A stretch of DNA of 8,033 nt from Chloroflexota bacterium. GTDB taxonomy: Bacteria > Chloroflexota > Anaerolineae > Aggregatilineales > Phototrophicaceae. Both the position numbers and the translations under genes were made by a program. The notes under the pieces were generated by a model. That model did not search any database, was not told the origin of the DNA, and saw nothing but the letters and a program-made list of their open reading frames with translations. Location: positions 1-8,033 of the forward strand of contig QGUR01000209.1 of assembly GCA_003242205.1 (NCBI GenBank), read 5' to 3'. Below, piece after piece: positions 1-6,210 of the stretch; positions within the stretch are counted from its first letter, which is position 1; each line of letters opens with the position of its first letter.

Positions 1-917
1 GCACCACTTACCCCGGCACGACCGATGAACTGATCGTGCCTCGCCTGCTCAACAACGGGTTTCGCGTCGGCGAAAATGTCTTTATCGCCTTCTCGCCAGA
101 GCGGATCGACCCGGCGAACCCGACTTATGGCGTGCGTAATACGCCAAAGGTCGTCGGCGGCGTGACGCCCGACTGCACGGAGATTGCGGCGGCGCTCTAC
201 AGCACGGCGGTCGATACCGTAGTGCCGGTTTCTTCGACCACGACCGCCGAAATGGTGAAGCTGCTGGAAAACACGTTCCGGGCCGTCAACATCGGTCTGG
301 TCAATGAAATCGCGCTGATCTGCGACAAGCTCGGCGTCGATGCCTGGGAAGTCATCAACGCGGCCAAGACAAAGCCGTTTGGATTCATGCCGTTCTATCC
401 GGGGCCGGGCCTTGGCGGCCACTGCATTCCGATTGACCCGCTCTACCTGAGCTGGAAGCTAAAGACGCTGGATTACACGGCGCGCTTTATCGAACTGGCG
501 AGCGAGATCAATACGGGGATGCCGCTTTACGTCGTGAACAAGGTCACGGATGCGCTGAATGACGATGGCAAGGCCGTTCGCGGTTCGAATATCGTCGTGC
601 TCGGCGTGGCCTATAAACGCGATGTAGACGATGTGCGCGAAAGCCCGGCGCTCGACATCATCAGTCTGTTGGAAGGCAAGGGCGCGCGCGTGAGCTTCCA
701 CGATCCGTTCGTGCAGCGTATCCAGCTTGAGAACGACGAGGTGATGGACGGGCAGCCCTATTCCGAGGCGCTGCTCGAAAACGCCGACTGCGTGGTGATC
801 GTGACTGACCACTCGACCTATGACTGGCAGCATGTCGTCGACCACAGCCGCTTGATCGTCGATACGCGCCATGCCATTCCGCCGCGGCAGGGTAAGGCCC
901 GCGTCGTCAGGTTATAA
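1..917 (+). CDS. Nucleotide-sugar dehydrogenase, 5'-truncated (UDP-GlcNAc 6-dehydrogenase/WbpA-like)
   Basis: This is an NAD-dependent UDP-sugar 6-dehydrogenase. The family oxidises the C6 hydroxyl of a UDP-hexose to a uronic acid for capsule, O-antigen or other envelope polysaccharides in the cytoplasm. The reading frame is open from base 3, so the gene enters from outside the window; the GTG at 36 is internal. The visible part is 304 residues. About 130 residues, including the N-terminal NAD-binding Rossmann segment, are missing compared with the usual 430-450. Visible motifs: TTYPGTTDEL at the left edge; the central helix with VKLLENTFRAVNIGLVNE; the catalytic-cysteine motif GPGLGGHCIPIDP (Cys codon at 423-425); and the UDP-binding C-terminal domain starting near VVLGVAYKRDVDDVRESPAL. 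The FMPFYPGPGLGGHCIPIDP form resembles WbpA-type UDP-N-acetylglucosamine dehydrogenases more than UDP-glucose dehydrogenases, but sugar specificity cannot be settled from the sequence. No clear terminator follows the TAA at 915-917. Confidence 0.93.
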   Translation, partial: TTYPGTTDELIVPRLLNNGFRVGENVFIAFSPERIDPANPTYGVRNTPKVVGGVTPDCTEIAAALYSTAVDTVVPVSSTTTAEMVKLLENTFRAVNIGLVNEIALICDKLGVDAWEVINAAKTKPFGFMPFYPGPGLGGHCIPIDPLYLSWKLKTLDYTARFIELASEINTGMPLYVVNKVTDALNDDGKAVRGSNIVVLGVAYKRDVDDVRESPALDIISLLEGKGARVSFHDPFVQRIQLENDEVMDGQPYSEALLENADCVVIVTDHSTYDWQHVVDHSRLIVDTRHAIPPRQGKARVVRL

Positions 918-954
918 ACCGGGGGCGGCGGCCTGCGTCGCGGTAGGGTGACAA

Positions 955-983
955 TTGACATTGCCCTGAGGGACGGCTAAAAT
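955..983 (+). promoter_or_regulatory. Strong sigma70-type promoter for the SRP RNA gene
   Basis: A perfect -35 hexamer TTGACA (955-960) is separated by exactly 17 bases from a -10 hexamer TAAAAT (978-983; 5 of 6 matches to TATAAT). This is the best promoter in the window and fits a stable RNA. Predicted transcription start is near 990, about 50 bases before the first paired base of the SRP RNA, so a 5' leader would have to be trimmed. Confidence 0.8.
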
Positions 984-1039
984 AACACGCGACATCGTAG
1001 CAAAGCACGGGAACGAGTTATTCGGCCGACCAGGTATTG

Positions 1040-1175
1040 GGTTGTTATCACTTTGCATAGGTTGGGTCCTGCGCGGCAGGGCCTCCGAACCGTGTCAGGA
1101 CCGGAAGGGAGCAGCACTAAGGAGTTCTCCCTGGGTGCCGCAGGGGTGCCTGACTTATGCAAAGTGATAACAACC
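1040..1175 (+). ncRNA. ffs: Signal recognition particle RNA (4.5S-like, bacterial small type)
   Basis: This is the RNA core of the signal recognition particle. It binds the Ffh M domain and accelerates FtsY docking, directing nascent membrane proteins to the translocon. The diagnostic apical element is present: GTCAGGACC (1094-1102), a GGAA tetraloop (1103-1106) and GGGAGCAGC (1107-1115), giving the conserved symmetric internal loop with the AGCAG side. The middle helix includes CCTGC/GGCA on the 5' side (about 1069-1079) against TGCCGCAGG (1136-1144). The outer stem pairs 1040-1059 with 1156-1175 without a mismatch (20 bp). At about 136 nt the RNA is of the short 4.5S class without an Alu domain. 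Mature ends are set from the base-paired stem and are approximate. The third base pair of the apical stem is A1100 opposite G1109, which is non-canonical. Confidence 0.95.
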
Positions 1176-1186
1176 TTTTTTGTTTT
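1156..1186 (+). terminator. Intrinsic terminator formed by the closing stem of the SRP RNA
   Basis: The 3' arm of the 20-bp SRP RNA stem (1156-1175) is followed at once by six T, a G and four T (1176-1186). The basal helix of the RNA therefore doubles as the terminator hairpin arm, though the pairing partner is about 100 nt upstream. Read-through into the next gene is possible, as that gene has no obvious promoter of its own. Confidence 0.7.
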
Positions 1187-1200
1187 ACAGGCGCAGCCGC

Positions 1201-2718
1201 ATGACCTTACCGCCTGAGCCTGATGATCGGGATTGGGCAGAGCCAACCCGCCCTCGTAAACCCGAACCCCTTTTTTTCTCTCGCGAAGCGCCATCATCAC
1301 GACGCCTCATGAAGCGTTCGCTGCGTGTCCTTGCGCCGTTCGTATTCATCGGCGGGCTGGCAGCGCTGGGCATGCTGGTCGGCATGCTGGCGGTGTTGCT
1401 CGTTCGCGCGCAGATGGTTTCGGTAACCGTCGTCGTGGCGGGAGACGCCCGGCAGACGCTGACGCGCGCGCCGACCGTCGGCGACCTTCTGGACGAACTG
1501 GAGATGGTCATCGGCCCGTATGATCAGGTCATTCCGGGGCCTGATACGCCGGTAACGTCTGATCTGGTGGTACGCGTGGAAAAGGCGCGTCCCGTCACGC
1601 TGACGGTAGACGGAGAAACCAGCGTCTTTTGGACTCCGCTGACCAATCCGGCTGAAATCCTGCAGAACGCCGGCGTAGATGTGACCAACAACGACCGCAT
1701 TCTGGTGGACGGCACGCGCACGGAAGCGGATGAACTGGTCGTGTGGCCGGTGCCGGCCTCGCACATTACCGTTCGCCGGGCGGTAGAACTGCATGTGATC
1801 GACGGCGATCAGCGCCAGACGGTCATCACGACCGGCGAAACGGTCGGCGATGCCCTGTTTGACGCTGGCGTCACGCTCTATCTGGCCGATACCGTCACGC
1901 CCGACCTGACGACGCCGCTCGAAGATGGCATGGAAGTGACGGTTCACCGCTCGCGCCCGGTCACGATCATCGCCGATGGCGAGACAATCGAGACGCGCAC
2001 GCAGGGCAGTCTGGTTGGCGACGCGCTGGCCGATGCCGGTGTCGCGCTGGTGGGACTGGACTACGCCATCCCTTCGGAAGACGCGGAATTACGGCCCGGA
2101 ATGCACATCCGCGTGATTCGCGTGCAGGAAGAAACGGTGACTGAAGAAACGCCCCTGCCATTTGAAACGGTCTATCAGGCCGATCCGGAGCGCGAGTTAG
2201 ACCAGCGGGCTGTCATTCAGGAAGGGCGCGAAGGCCGTCAGGAAACCATCGTGCGTGTGCGCTATGAAAACGGGATTGAGGTGGAGCGCAGCAGCGAGGA
2301 AACGGTGGTCATCGAGCCGCCGGTGAACCGCGTCATCGCCTATGGCACCAAGGTGGTGCTGCGAACCATCGACACACCCGAAGGCCCGCGCGAATACTGG
2401 CGCGTTCTGCGCCTGTACGCGACCAGTTACCACCCCGCAGCGCTTGGCGGAGATGACGTCACGGCGACCGGGCGCAGGCTGGAAAAGGGGATCGTCGCCG
2501 TCGACCGCCGTATCATCCCGTTGGGGACGCAGGTTTTCGTTCCGGGCTATGGTATCGGTCTGGCGGCCGACACCGCGCCGCCGCGCAACCGCGGCCTGTG
2601 GATCGACCTCGGTTACAGCGACCACGATTACCGGCACTGGGCGCGCTGGGTCGATGTCTACGTGCTGACGCCGGTTCCCCCGAATATCGAATATTTGCTA
2701 CCGCAAGCGCCGCGCTGA
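1201..2718 (+). CDS. Membrane-anchored DUF348 x4 - G5 - 3D domain protein (YabE-like cell-wall protein)
   Basis: Likely an extracytoplasmic peptidoglycan-remodelling protein of the YabE/3D type. Layout from the ATG at 1201 (505 aa): a short Pro/Arg-rich cytoplasmic tail (1-42); one transmembrane anchor (about 43-68); four DUF348 ubiquitin-like repeats (about 73-128, 130-190, 195-250, 252-307); a G5 domain (about 305-383); and a C-terminal 3D domain (about 402-489). The three Asp of the 3D fold are visible: D435 (AVDRR), D457 (AADTA) and D469 (WIDLG). The family has an MltA-like double-psi barrel and is thought to cleave glycan strands. No LysM or Rpf lysozyme-like domain is seen. The ATG at 1201 has a weak AGGCG nine bases upstream. 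A TTG at 1180 would lie in the SRP terminator and is rejected. ATG 1309 (MKRSL, just before the anchor) is an alternative without a ribosome binding site. No promoter lies between the ffs T-tract and the start. Confidence 0.9.
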   Translation: MTLPPEPDDRDWAEPTRPRKPEPLFFSREAPSSRRLMKRSLRVLAPFVFIGGLAALGMLVGMLAVLLVRAQMVSVTVVVAGDARQTLTRAPTVGDLLDELEMVIGPYDQVIPGPDTPVTSDLVVRVEKARPVTLTVDGETSVFWTPLTNPAEILQNAGVDVTNNDRILVDGTRTEADELVVWPVPASHITVRRAVELHVIDGDQRQTVITTGETVGDALFDAGVTLYLADTVTPDLTTPLEDGMEVTVHRSRPVTIIADGETIETRTQGSLVGDALADAGVALVGLDYAIPSEDAELRPGMHIRVIRVQEETVTEETPLPFETVYQADPERELDQRAVIQEGREGRQETIVRVRYENGIEVERSSEETVVIEPPVNRVIAYGTKVVLRTIDTPEGPREYWRVLRLYATSYHPAALGGDDVTATGRRLEKGIVAVDRRIIPLGTQVFVPGYGIGLAADTAPPRNRGLWIDLGYSDHDYRHWARWVDVYVLTPVPPNIEYLLPQAPR

Positions 2719-3675
2719 TTAGCAACGCCCCTGCATCGCCAGCCAGTCCATACCGGCCCCGCAGATGACGGCGCAAACACGCTCGTCCGGCGAGGTGGTG
2801 ATTTTCCCGGAGAGCAGGGCCGCAACCGCCGCCGCGCCGCTCAGTTCGGCGGCCAGCCCCATTTCAAACCACAGCCAGCGGGCGGCTTCGGCCATGCAGT
2901 TGTCGCTGACCAGCACAACATCTTCGACACTGTCGCGAATGATGTCGAAATTGATTTGCTCGCTGCGCCCCGGCGCGAGCGTGCCGGCAACCGTTTCGAT
3001 CTTCTCCAACTCGATCACCTTGCCGGCTTCCAGACTGCGTTTCAGCGTTGGCGCGCCCTCCGGCTCGACGCCGATAATACGCGCCGATGGCTTCAGCGCC
3101 TTGATGGCCGTGCAGATGCCGCTGATCAGCCCGCCGCCGCCAATGGCGACAATCACGGTGTCGATCTCCGGCTCGTCCTCAAGGATTTCCAGCGCGATGG
3201 TCCCCTGCCCGGCCATGACCAGCGGATCGGCGAAGGGATGAATGAAGGCCATCTGCTCCCGCTCGGCATGGGCGAGTGCGGCGGCCATGGCGTCGTTGAA
3301 GACCTCGCCTGCAAAAATCACTTCCGCGCCCCAGTGCCGCAGCTTGTCGGCTTTTGCCTGCGGCGCTGATTCAGGTAGATAGACAGTAGCCGGTTTCCCG
3401 GCGATCCATCCGGCGTAGGCGACGGCCAGACCGTGATTGCCGCCCGACGCCGTGATGATGCCCCGGTCCATCGCCTCCGGATCGAGCGATAGCAACTTGT
3501 TGACAGCGCCTCGCGCTTTAAATGATCCCGTGACCTGAAGCAACTCCGCCTTGAGTGACAGATGCTCGGTTGCAAACAGGCGTTCCTTGAGCGGTCTGGC
3601 GCGAACGAGGGGGGTGCGTCGCACGTACTGCGAAATGCGCTCGCGCGCAGTCTGGACATCGCTTAAGGTCAACAA
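2719..3675 (-). CDS. PLP-dependent threonine/serine dehydratase (short, catalytic-domain form)
   Basis: A fold-type II pyridoxal-phosphate enzyme of 318 aa, predicted to deaminate threonine to 2-oxobutyrate and/or serine to pyruvate in the cytoplasm. Serine or threonine racemase-like activity cannot be excluded. The Schiff-base lysine is K53 in SFKARGAVN. The substrate-carboxylate loop is ASGGNHG (76-82). The glycine-rich phosphate-binding loop is GGGGL (179-183), and CGAG (305-308) sits where Ser or Cys contacts the PLP ring nitrogen. The C-terminal ACT-like regulatory domain of biosynthetic IlvA is absent, so allosteric isoleucine control is not expected and a catabolic (TdcB-like) role is more likely. 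The start is a TTG at 3675 with GGAGAG eight bases upstream; no better ATG exists. The stop codon (2719-2721) directly abuts the convergent 3D-protein stop (2716-2718). Confidence 0.9.
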   Translation of the reverse strand: MLTLSDVQTARERISQYVRRTPLVRARPLKERLFATEHLSLKAELLQVTGSFKARGAVNKLLSLDPEAMDRGIITASGGNHGLAVAYAGWIAGKPATVYLPESAPQAKADKLRHWGAEVIFAGEVFNDAMAAALAHAEREQMAFIHPFADPLVMAGQGTIALEILEDEPEIDTVIVAIGGGGLISGICTAIKALKPSARIIGVEPEGAPTLKRSLEAGKVIELEKIETVAGTLAPGRSEQINFDIIRDSVEDVVLVSDNCMAEAARWLWFEMGLAAELSGAAAVAALLSGKITTSPDERVCAVICGAGMDWLAMQGRC

Positions 3676-3695
3676 GATATTCTCTCCGCGGGCGC

Positions 3696-3709
3696 TCAGG
3701 CGAGCCTGA
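3696..3709. repeat. Short palindrome in the dehydratase leader
   Basis: TCAGGC-GA-GCCTGA gives 6-bp arms around a 2-base centre, between the predicted promoter and the TTG start of the dehydratase. The loop is too short for a stable hairpin but the symmetry suits a dimeric regulator. It may be chance. Confidence 0.35.
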
Positions 3710-3714
3710 CATCA

Positions 3715-3744
3715 ACTTTAAGTCGCTACTTGATCTTATCTCAA
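3715..3744 (-). promoter_or_regulatory. Putative promoter of the threonine/serine dehydratase gene
   Basis: On the minus strand a -35 TTGAGA (3744-3739; 5 of 6 matches) lies 18 bases from a -10 TAAAGT (3720-3715; 4 of 6). The predicted start near 3708 leaves a leader of about 33 bases containing the palindrome and the GGAGAG ribosome binding site. It would let the dehydratase be transcribed separately from the upstream permease gene. Confidence 0.45.
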
Positions 3745-3781
3745 AGCCCGTTGTCGCGCAGTTCAGCTTTTGCGCCGGGCT
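3745..3781 (-). terminator. Possible stem-loop terminator after the EamA permease gene
   Basis: On the minus strand AGCCCG (3781-3776) plus GCGCA (3775-3771) can pair with TGCGC (3760-3756) and CGGGCT (3750-3745), with a 5-base bulge (3755-3751) and a 10-base loop. This gives 11 bp beginning inside the stop codon of the permease gene. Only TTT follows, so it would be a weak intrinsic terminator and may instead be an mRNA-end stabilising hairpin. Confidence 0.4.
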
Positions 3782-4766
3782 AAATACGGCTTTCGCTGGC
3801 GGCCAGCGACGGCTTGCGCGGGGCCGCAGCGCGAGTGCGCGCGCTGTTGATCATCATCACGGCGGCGATGATGATCGCGGCAGCGATGATCGTACGCAGC
3901 GTAACCGGTTCGTTCGCTAACGCCCAGCCGAGAAAAACCGCTACAACCGGATTGACATAGGCGTAGGTAGCGACGCGCGCCATCGTCGTGACGCGCAGCA
4001 GCCAGACATACGAGCCAAAGCCGATGATCGAGCCGAAGACCGCGAGATATAACCATGAAACCGCCGACCGCGGTGTGATCGCCGCGATGTTCAGGCTGGC
4101 GATTTCGCCCGCTACCGCGCTTGCCAGCATGAGCATCAGCCCGCCGGACAGCAATTGCATTCCGGTTGCCAGAATGGGCGACGCCGGCTGGTCCGACTGG
4201 CGCGAGTAGATCGATCCTGCGGCCCAGGCGACGGATGCCAGCAGGATGACGACCACGCCAACGGCGTATTCATGCCCGGCGTCTGCCAATCCGCTTGGAT
4301 TGACCAGCAGCAGAATGCCGAAAAAGCCGATCAACAGTCCGGCGAAGACGGTATTCGATGGACGAATGCCGCCCGGTTTCCTGCCATGGATGGAAGGACG
4401 CCACCAGTCGAGCAGCACCATCCACAACGGCGTCGCGCCGATCAGCAGGGCCGCCATGCCCGACGGTACAAACTGGCTGGCCCAGACGAGGCCGCCATTG
4501 TTGAGCATGAACAGCATGAACCCGGTGATGATCGCCGCGCGCCAGTTGCTACGCGTTGGCGCAGGCGCGCCGCTGGCCCGCGCCCAGACGATCATGATCA
4601 ATCCGGCCAGTGTAAAGCGGACCGCGCCCATAAAAAACGGCGGCACGGTCTCGACGGCAAAGCGGATGGCGACGTAGGTCGATCCCCAGACAAGGTAAAT
4701 AGCGGCAAACGCCGCAATGAGCCGCCAGCGCGATGGACTCGCGCCCGGCGTCGAACTCTGGATCAT
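3780..4766 (-). CDS. EamA/DMT-family permease (YedA-like)
   Basis: A 328-aa inner-membrane transporter of the drug/metabolite superfamily, with about ten hydrophobic helices in two tandem EamA halves. The first begins IYLVWGSTYVAIRFAVETVPP, the family signature also seen in E. coli YedA. The second half includes VAWAAGSIYSRQSD and later VATYAYVNPVVAVFLGWALANEP, the typical end of an EamA repeat. Members usually export amino acids or metabolites; the substrate is unknown here. The next gene downstream is an amino-acid dehydratase, which makes an amino-acid link conceivable but unproved. ATG 4766 is chosen because the first helix follows at the usual distance. An in-frame TTG at 4799 would add 11 polar residues (CFRSNRE...) and has no ribosome binding site. 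ATG 4766 also has only a weak GCGAG upstream. The protein ends in a basic cytoplasmic tail (SARTRAAAPRK). Confidence 0.9.
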   Translation of the reverse strand: MIQSSTPGASPSRWRLIAAFAAIYLVWGSTYVAIRFAVETVPPFFMGAVRFTLAGLIMIVWARASGAPAPTRSNWRAAIITGFMLFMLNNGGLVWASQFVPSGMAALLIGATPLWMVLLDWWRPSIHGRKPGGIRPSNTVFAGLLIGFFGILLLVNPSGLADAGHEYAVGVVVILLASVAWAAGSIYSRQSDQPASPILATGMQLLSGGLMLMLASAVAGEIASLNIAAITPRSAVSWLYLAVFGSIIGFGSYVWLLRVTTMARVATYAYVNPVVAVFLGWALANEPVTLRTIIAAAIIIAAVMMINSARTRAAAPRKPSLAASESRI

Positions 4767-4802
4767 CGTAATGGACTCGCGATTTGACCTGAAGCACAAC
4801 AG

Positions 4803-4821
4803 GTAGGAGCAATGATCCTAC
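4803..4821. repeat. Operator-like inverted repeat at the predicted start site of the EamA gene
   Basis: GTAGGA-N7-TCCTAC is a perfect 6-bp inverted repeat with a 7-base spacer. It overlaps the downstream end of the predicted -10 and the expected transcription start of the permease gene. That position fits a repressor operator, or a small hairpin at the extreme 5' end of the mRNA. Confidence 0.45.
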
Positions 4822-4849
4822 TCTAACGCCGGCGCTCTCTGGCCGTCAA
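4820..4849 (-). promoter_or_regulatory. Putative promoter of the EamA permease gene
   Basis: On the minus strand TTGACG (4849-4844; 5 of 6 matches) and TAGAGT (4825-4820; 4 of 6) are 18 bases apart. The predicted start is near 4813, giving a leader of about 47 bases to ATG 4766. Confidence 0.5.
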
Positions 4850-4885
4850 CGAGGCCATCTCAAGGCCAGCGCGGAAACGCCGGAG

Positions 4886-4901
4886 TTGGTCTTATGACCA
4901 A
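4886..4901. repeat. Perfect hairpin downstream of the HD-kinase gene
   Basis: TTGGTC-TTAT-GACCAA forms a 6-bp stem with a 4-base loop, 12-27 bases after the stop codon of the HD/thymidylate-kinase gene on the minus strand. No T-run follows, so it is not a standard intrinsic terminator. It could mark the 3' end of that message or be a protein-binding palindrome upstream of the permease promoter. Confidence 0.35.
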
Positions 4902-4912
4902 TGCGCCGCTCG

Positions 4913-6109
4913 TCATGCTGGCGGTTCGGTCCATGTTTCGACCACGCGCCAGATCGCGTCGTGAATTTCGTCTTCGCTCCGGGTGGCGTCAATGATGTGC
5001 AGATGCGGAAAGTCGTCGGCCAGCCCCAGATAGCGCTCGCGGTGGACGGTGAGTTGCTCCAGCGTTTCGTGCATGCCACGCGGCTCGCCTGTGGCTTCCA
5101 GCCGCGCTTCGATGCGTTCCAGCGCGGCCTCGGCAGGCAGATCGAGCAGGAACAGATGCGTTGGTTGGGGAACCAACGTGTGCAGGTAGGCGATATTGGC
5201 CGGCGACAGCCAGCCGACGCCGCTCTGGTAGACCATGCTGCTCAGGTAGCTCCGGTCGGAAATGACCGGGCGACCGGCAAGCTGCGCGTCTTCAATTTCG
5301 TGGCGCACGTTGATATAGCGGTCGGTCAGCAACAGAAGAAGCTGCGTCTGGCGGTCGCGCTGGCGCGCGTCCAGCGTTTCGCGTATCTGGGTATACCAGG
5401 CGGTCGGTTCGTGGACCATGACCGGCTCTTCATCTTCCTGCTGGTAGCGCGTGTAGAGCATATTGGCCTGCGTGGTTTTGCCCGCGCCGCTGATTCCCTC
5501 GATCACAATGTAGGGCGCGAGCGGCAGCGGCAGCATGGGCGCTTCGGCAGCGAGTTTGTCGAGGAACAGGCGCACGAAAATGTAATCCTGCATGGCCTGC
5601 TGGCGGCTTTGCTCAAATTCCAGCGAGGCAATCCGGGCCGGCATTTTTTTCGTCAGGCGCTCAAGCAGGTCGGCCATCGTGCCGCCGCTTTCGCCGGTCC
5701 ACATGGCGGCCCGCAGAATGCCGGTTGCCCCGAACCCGGCCAGAAAATCGGCGTCTTTCAGGATGCGTCCCTCTAGCGTGGACGGGCGCAGCCCCGGCTG
5801 GTCGTGTTCGGCAATCGCCTGTAGCACGTTGGGGATGATGTCCTCGGGAAAGCCGATCTGCTGCAACACATCGCGCGCCAGTTCGGCGGATTTCTGCGCG
5901 CTTTCCGCGCCATGAAGGTGCGGGTCATTACGCCCGAGGTCGTGCAGCAGCACCGCGGCTGTTAGCACGTCGATATCGCCGCCATAGGTTTCCTGTAGCG
6001 CCAGCGCATACGTCAGCACAAGATCGAGATGGTCAAGCTGATGACTCGCGCTGCTCAAAACACCGCGAAGCGCGTTGCGAATCAGATGTTCGTAATTAGA
6101 CTCGTCCAC
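4913..6109 (-). CDS. Fusion: YpgQ/YedJ-type HD phosphohydrolase + thymidylate-kinase-like domain
   Basis: A 398-aa two-domain cytosolic enzyme. Residues about 10-190 are an HD phosphohydrolase: H27, H56-D57 (LLHDLG), H102 and D119 are the expected metal ligands or near-ligands. The stretch from LEGRILKDADFLAGFGATGI matches the YedJ/YpgQ group, whose member YpgQ is a metal-dependent nucleotide pyrophosphohydrolase. Residues about 199-398 are a full-length dTMP-kinase-like P-loop domain: Walker A GISGAGKTT (205-213), HEPTAW (233-238) where classical TMKs have EPGGT, TDRY (262-265), ISDRSYLSSMVYQ (283-295) matching the DRY..S..AYQ motif, and a lid-like ERIEARLEATGEPR segment. GTG at 6109 has GAAGG nine bases upstream and is a sound start. 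The fusion suggests linked hydrolysis and phosphorylation of nucleotides (for example NTP to NMP, then NMP to NDP), but specificity is unknown. Both active sites look intact. Confidence 0.88.
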   Translation of the reverse strand: MDESNYEHLIRNALRGVLSSASHQLDHLDLVLTYALALQETYGGDIDVLTAAVLLHDLGRNDPHLHGAESAQKSAELARDVLQQIGFPEDIIPNVLQAIAEHDQPGLRPSTLEGRILKDADFLAGFGATGILRAAMWTGESGGTMADLLERLTKKMPARIASLEFEQSRQQAMQDYIFVRLFLDKLAAEAPMLPLPLAPYIVIEGISGAGKTTQANMLYTRYQQEDEEPVMVHEPTAWYTQIRETLDARQRDRQTQLLLLLTDRYINVRHEIEDAQLAGRPVISDRSYLSSMVYQSGVGWLSPANIAYLHTLVPQPTHLFLLDLPAEAALERIEARLEATGEPRGMHETLEQLTVHRERYLGLADDFPHLHIIDATRSEDEIHDAIWRVVETWTEPPA

Positions 6110-6210
6110 GAGGAATGACCTTCATCGTTGAGGTTTGAAAACGAATGTAGCGCAAACTGCACGGCGTGCAAATGTTCAGCGCCGGTATTTTGTTTTACAT
6201 CCGGCCTGTT

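Noticed and set aside
918..954. Terminator after the nucleotide-sugar dehydrogenase
   Set aside because: GC-rich stretch but no clear stem with a T-tract.
977..1300. Minus-strand open frame across the SRP RNA (107 codons)
   Set aside because: It covers a structured RNA gene and terminator and has no recognisable domain; chance open frame in GC-rich DNA.
1297..1947. Minus-strand 216-codon frame opposite the DUF348 repeats
   Set aside because: His/Arg-rich mirror of the real gene, no motif.
4155..4787. Plus-strand 210-codon frame opposite the EamA permease
   Set aside because: Charged, low-complexity mirror of a hydrophobic protein, as expected for antisense of membrane helices.
4901..5776. 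Plus-strand 291-codon frame opposite the HD/thymidylate-kinase gene
   Set aside because: Fully antisense to a gene with clear domain motifs. Its translation is low-complexity (rich in Arg, Gln, Gly and Ala) without motifs, as expected from codon bias.
6110..6210. Intergenic region between the two HD genes: TGCAC-GGC-GTGCA (6158-6170) and GCCGG/CCGGC (6181-6185, 6201-6205)
   Set aside because: The first is a 5-bp hairpin and the second has a 15-base loop; neither is followed by a T-run on the minus strand. A TTGCAC-N16-TACATT promoter match is too weak to call.
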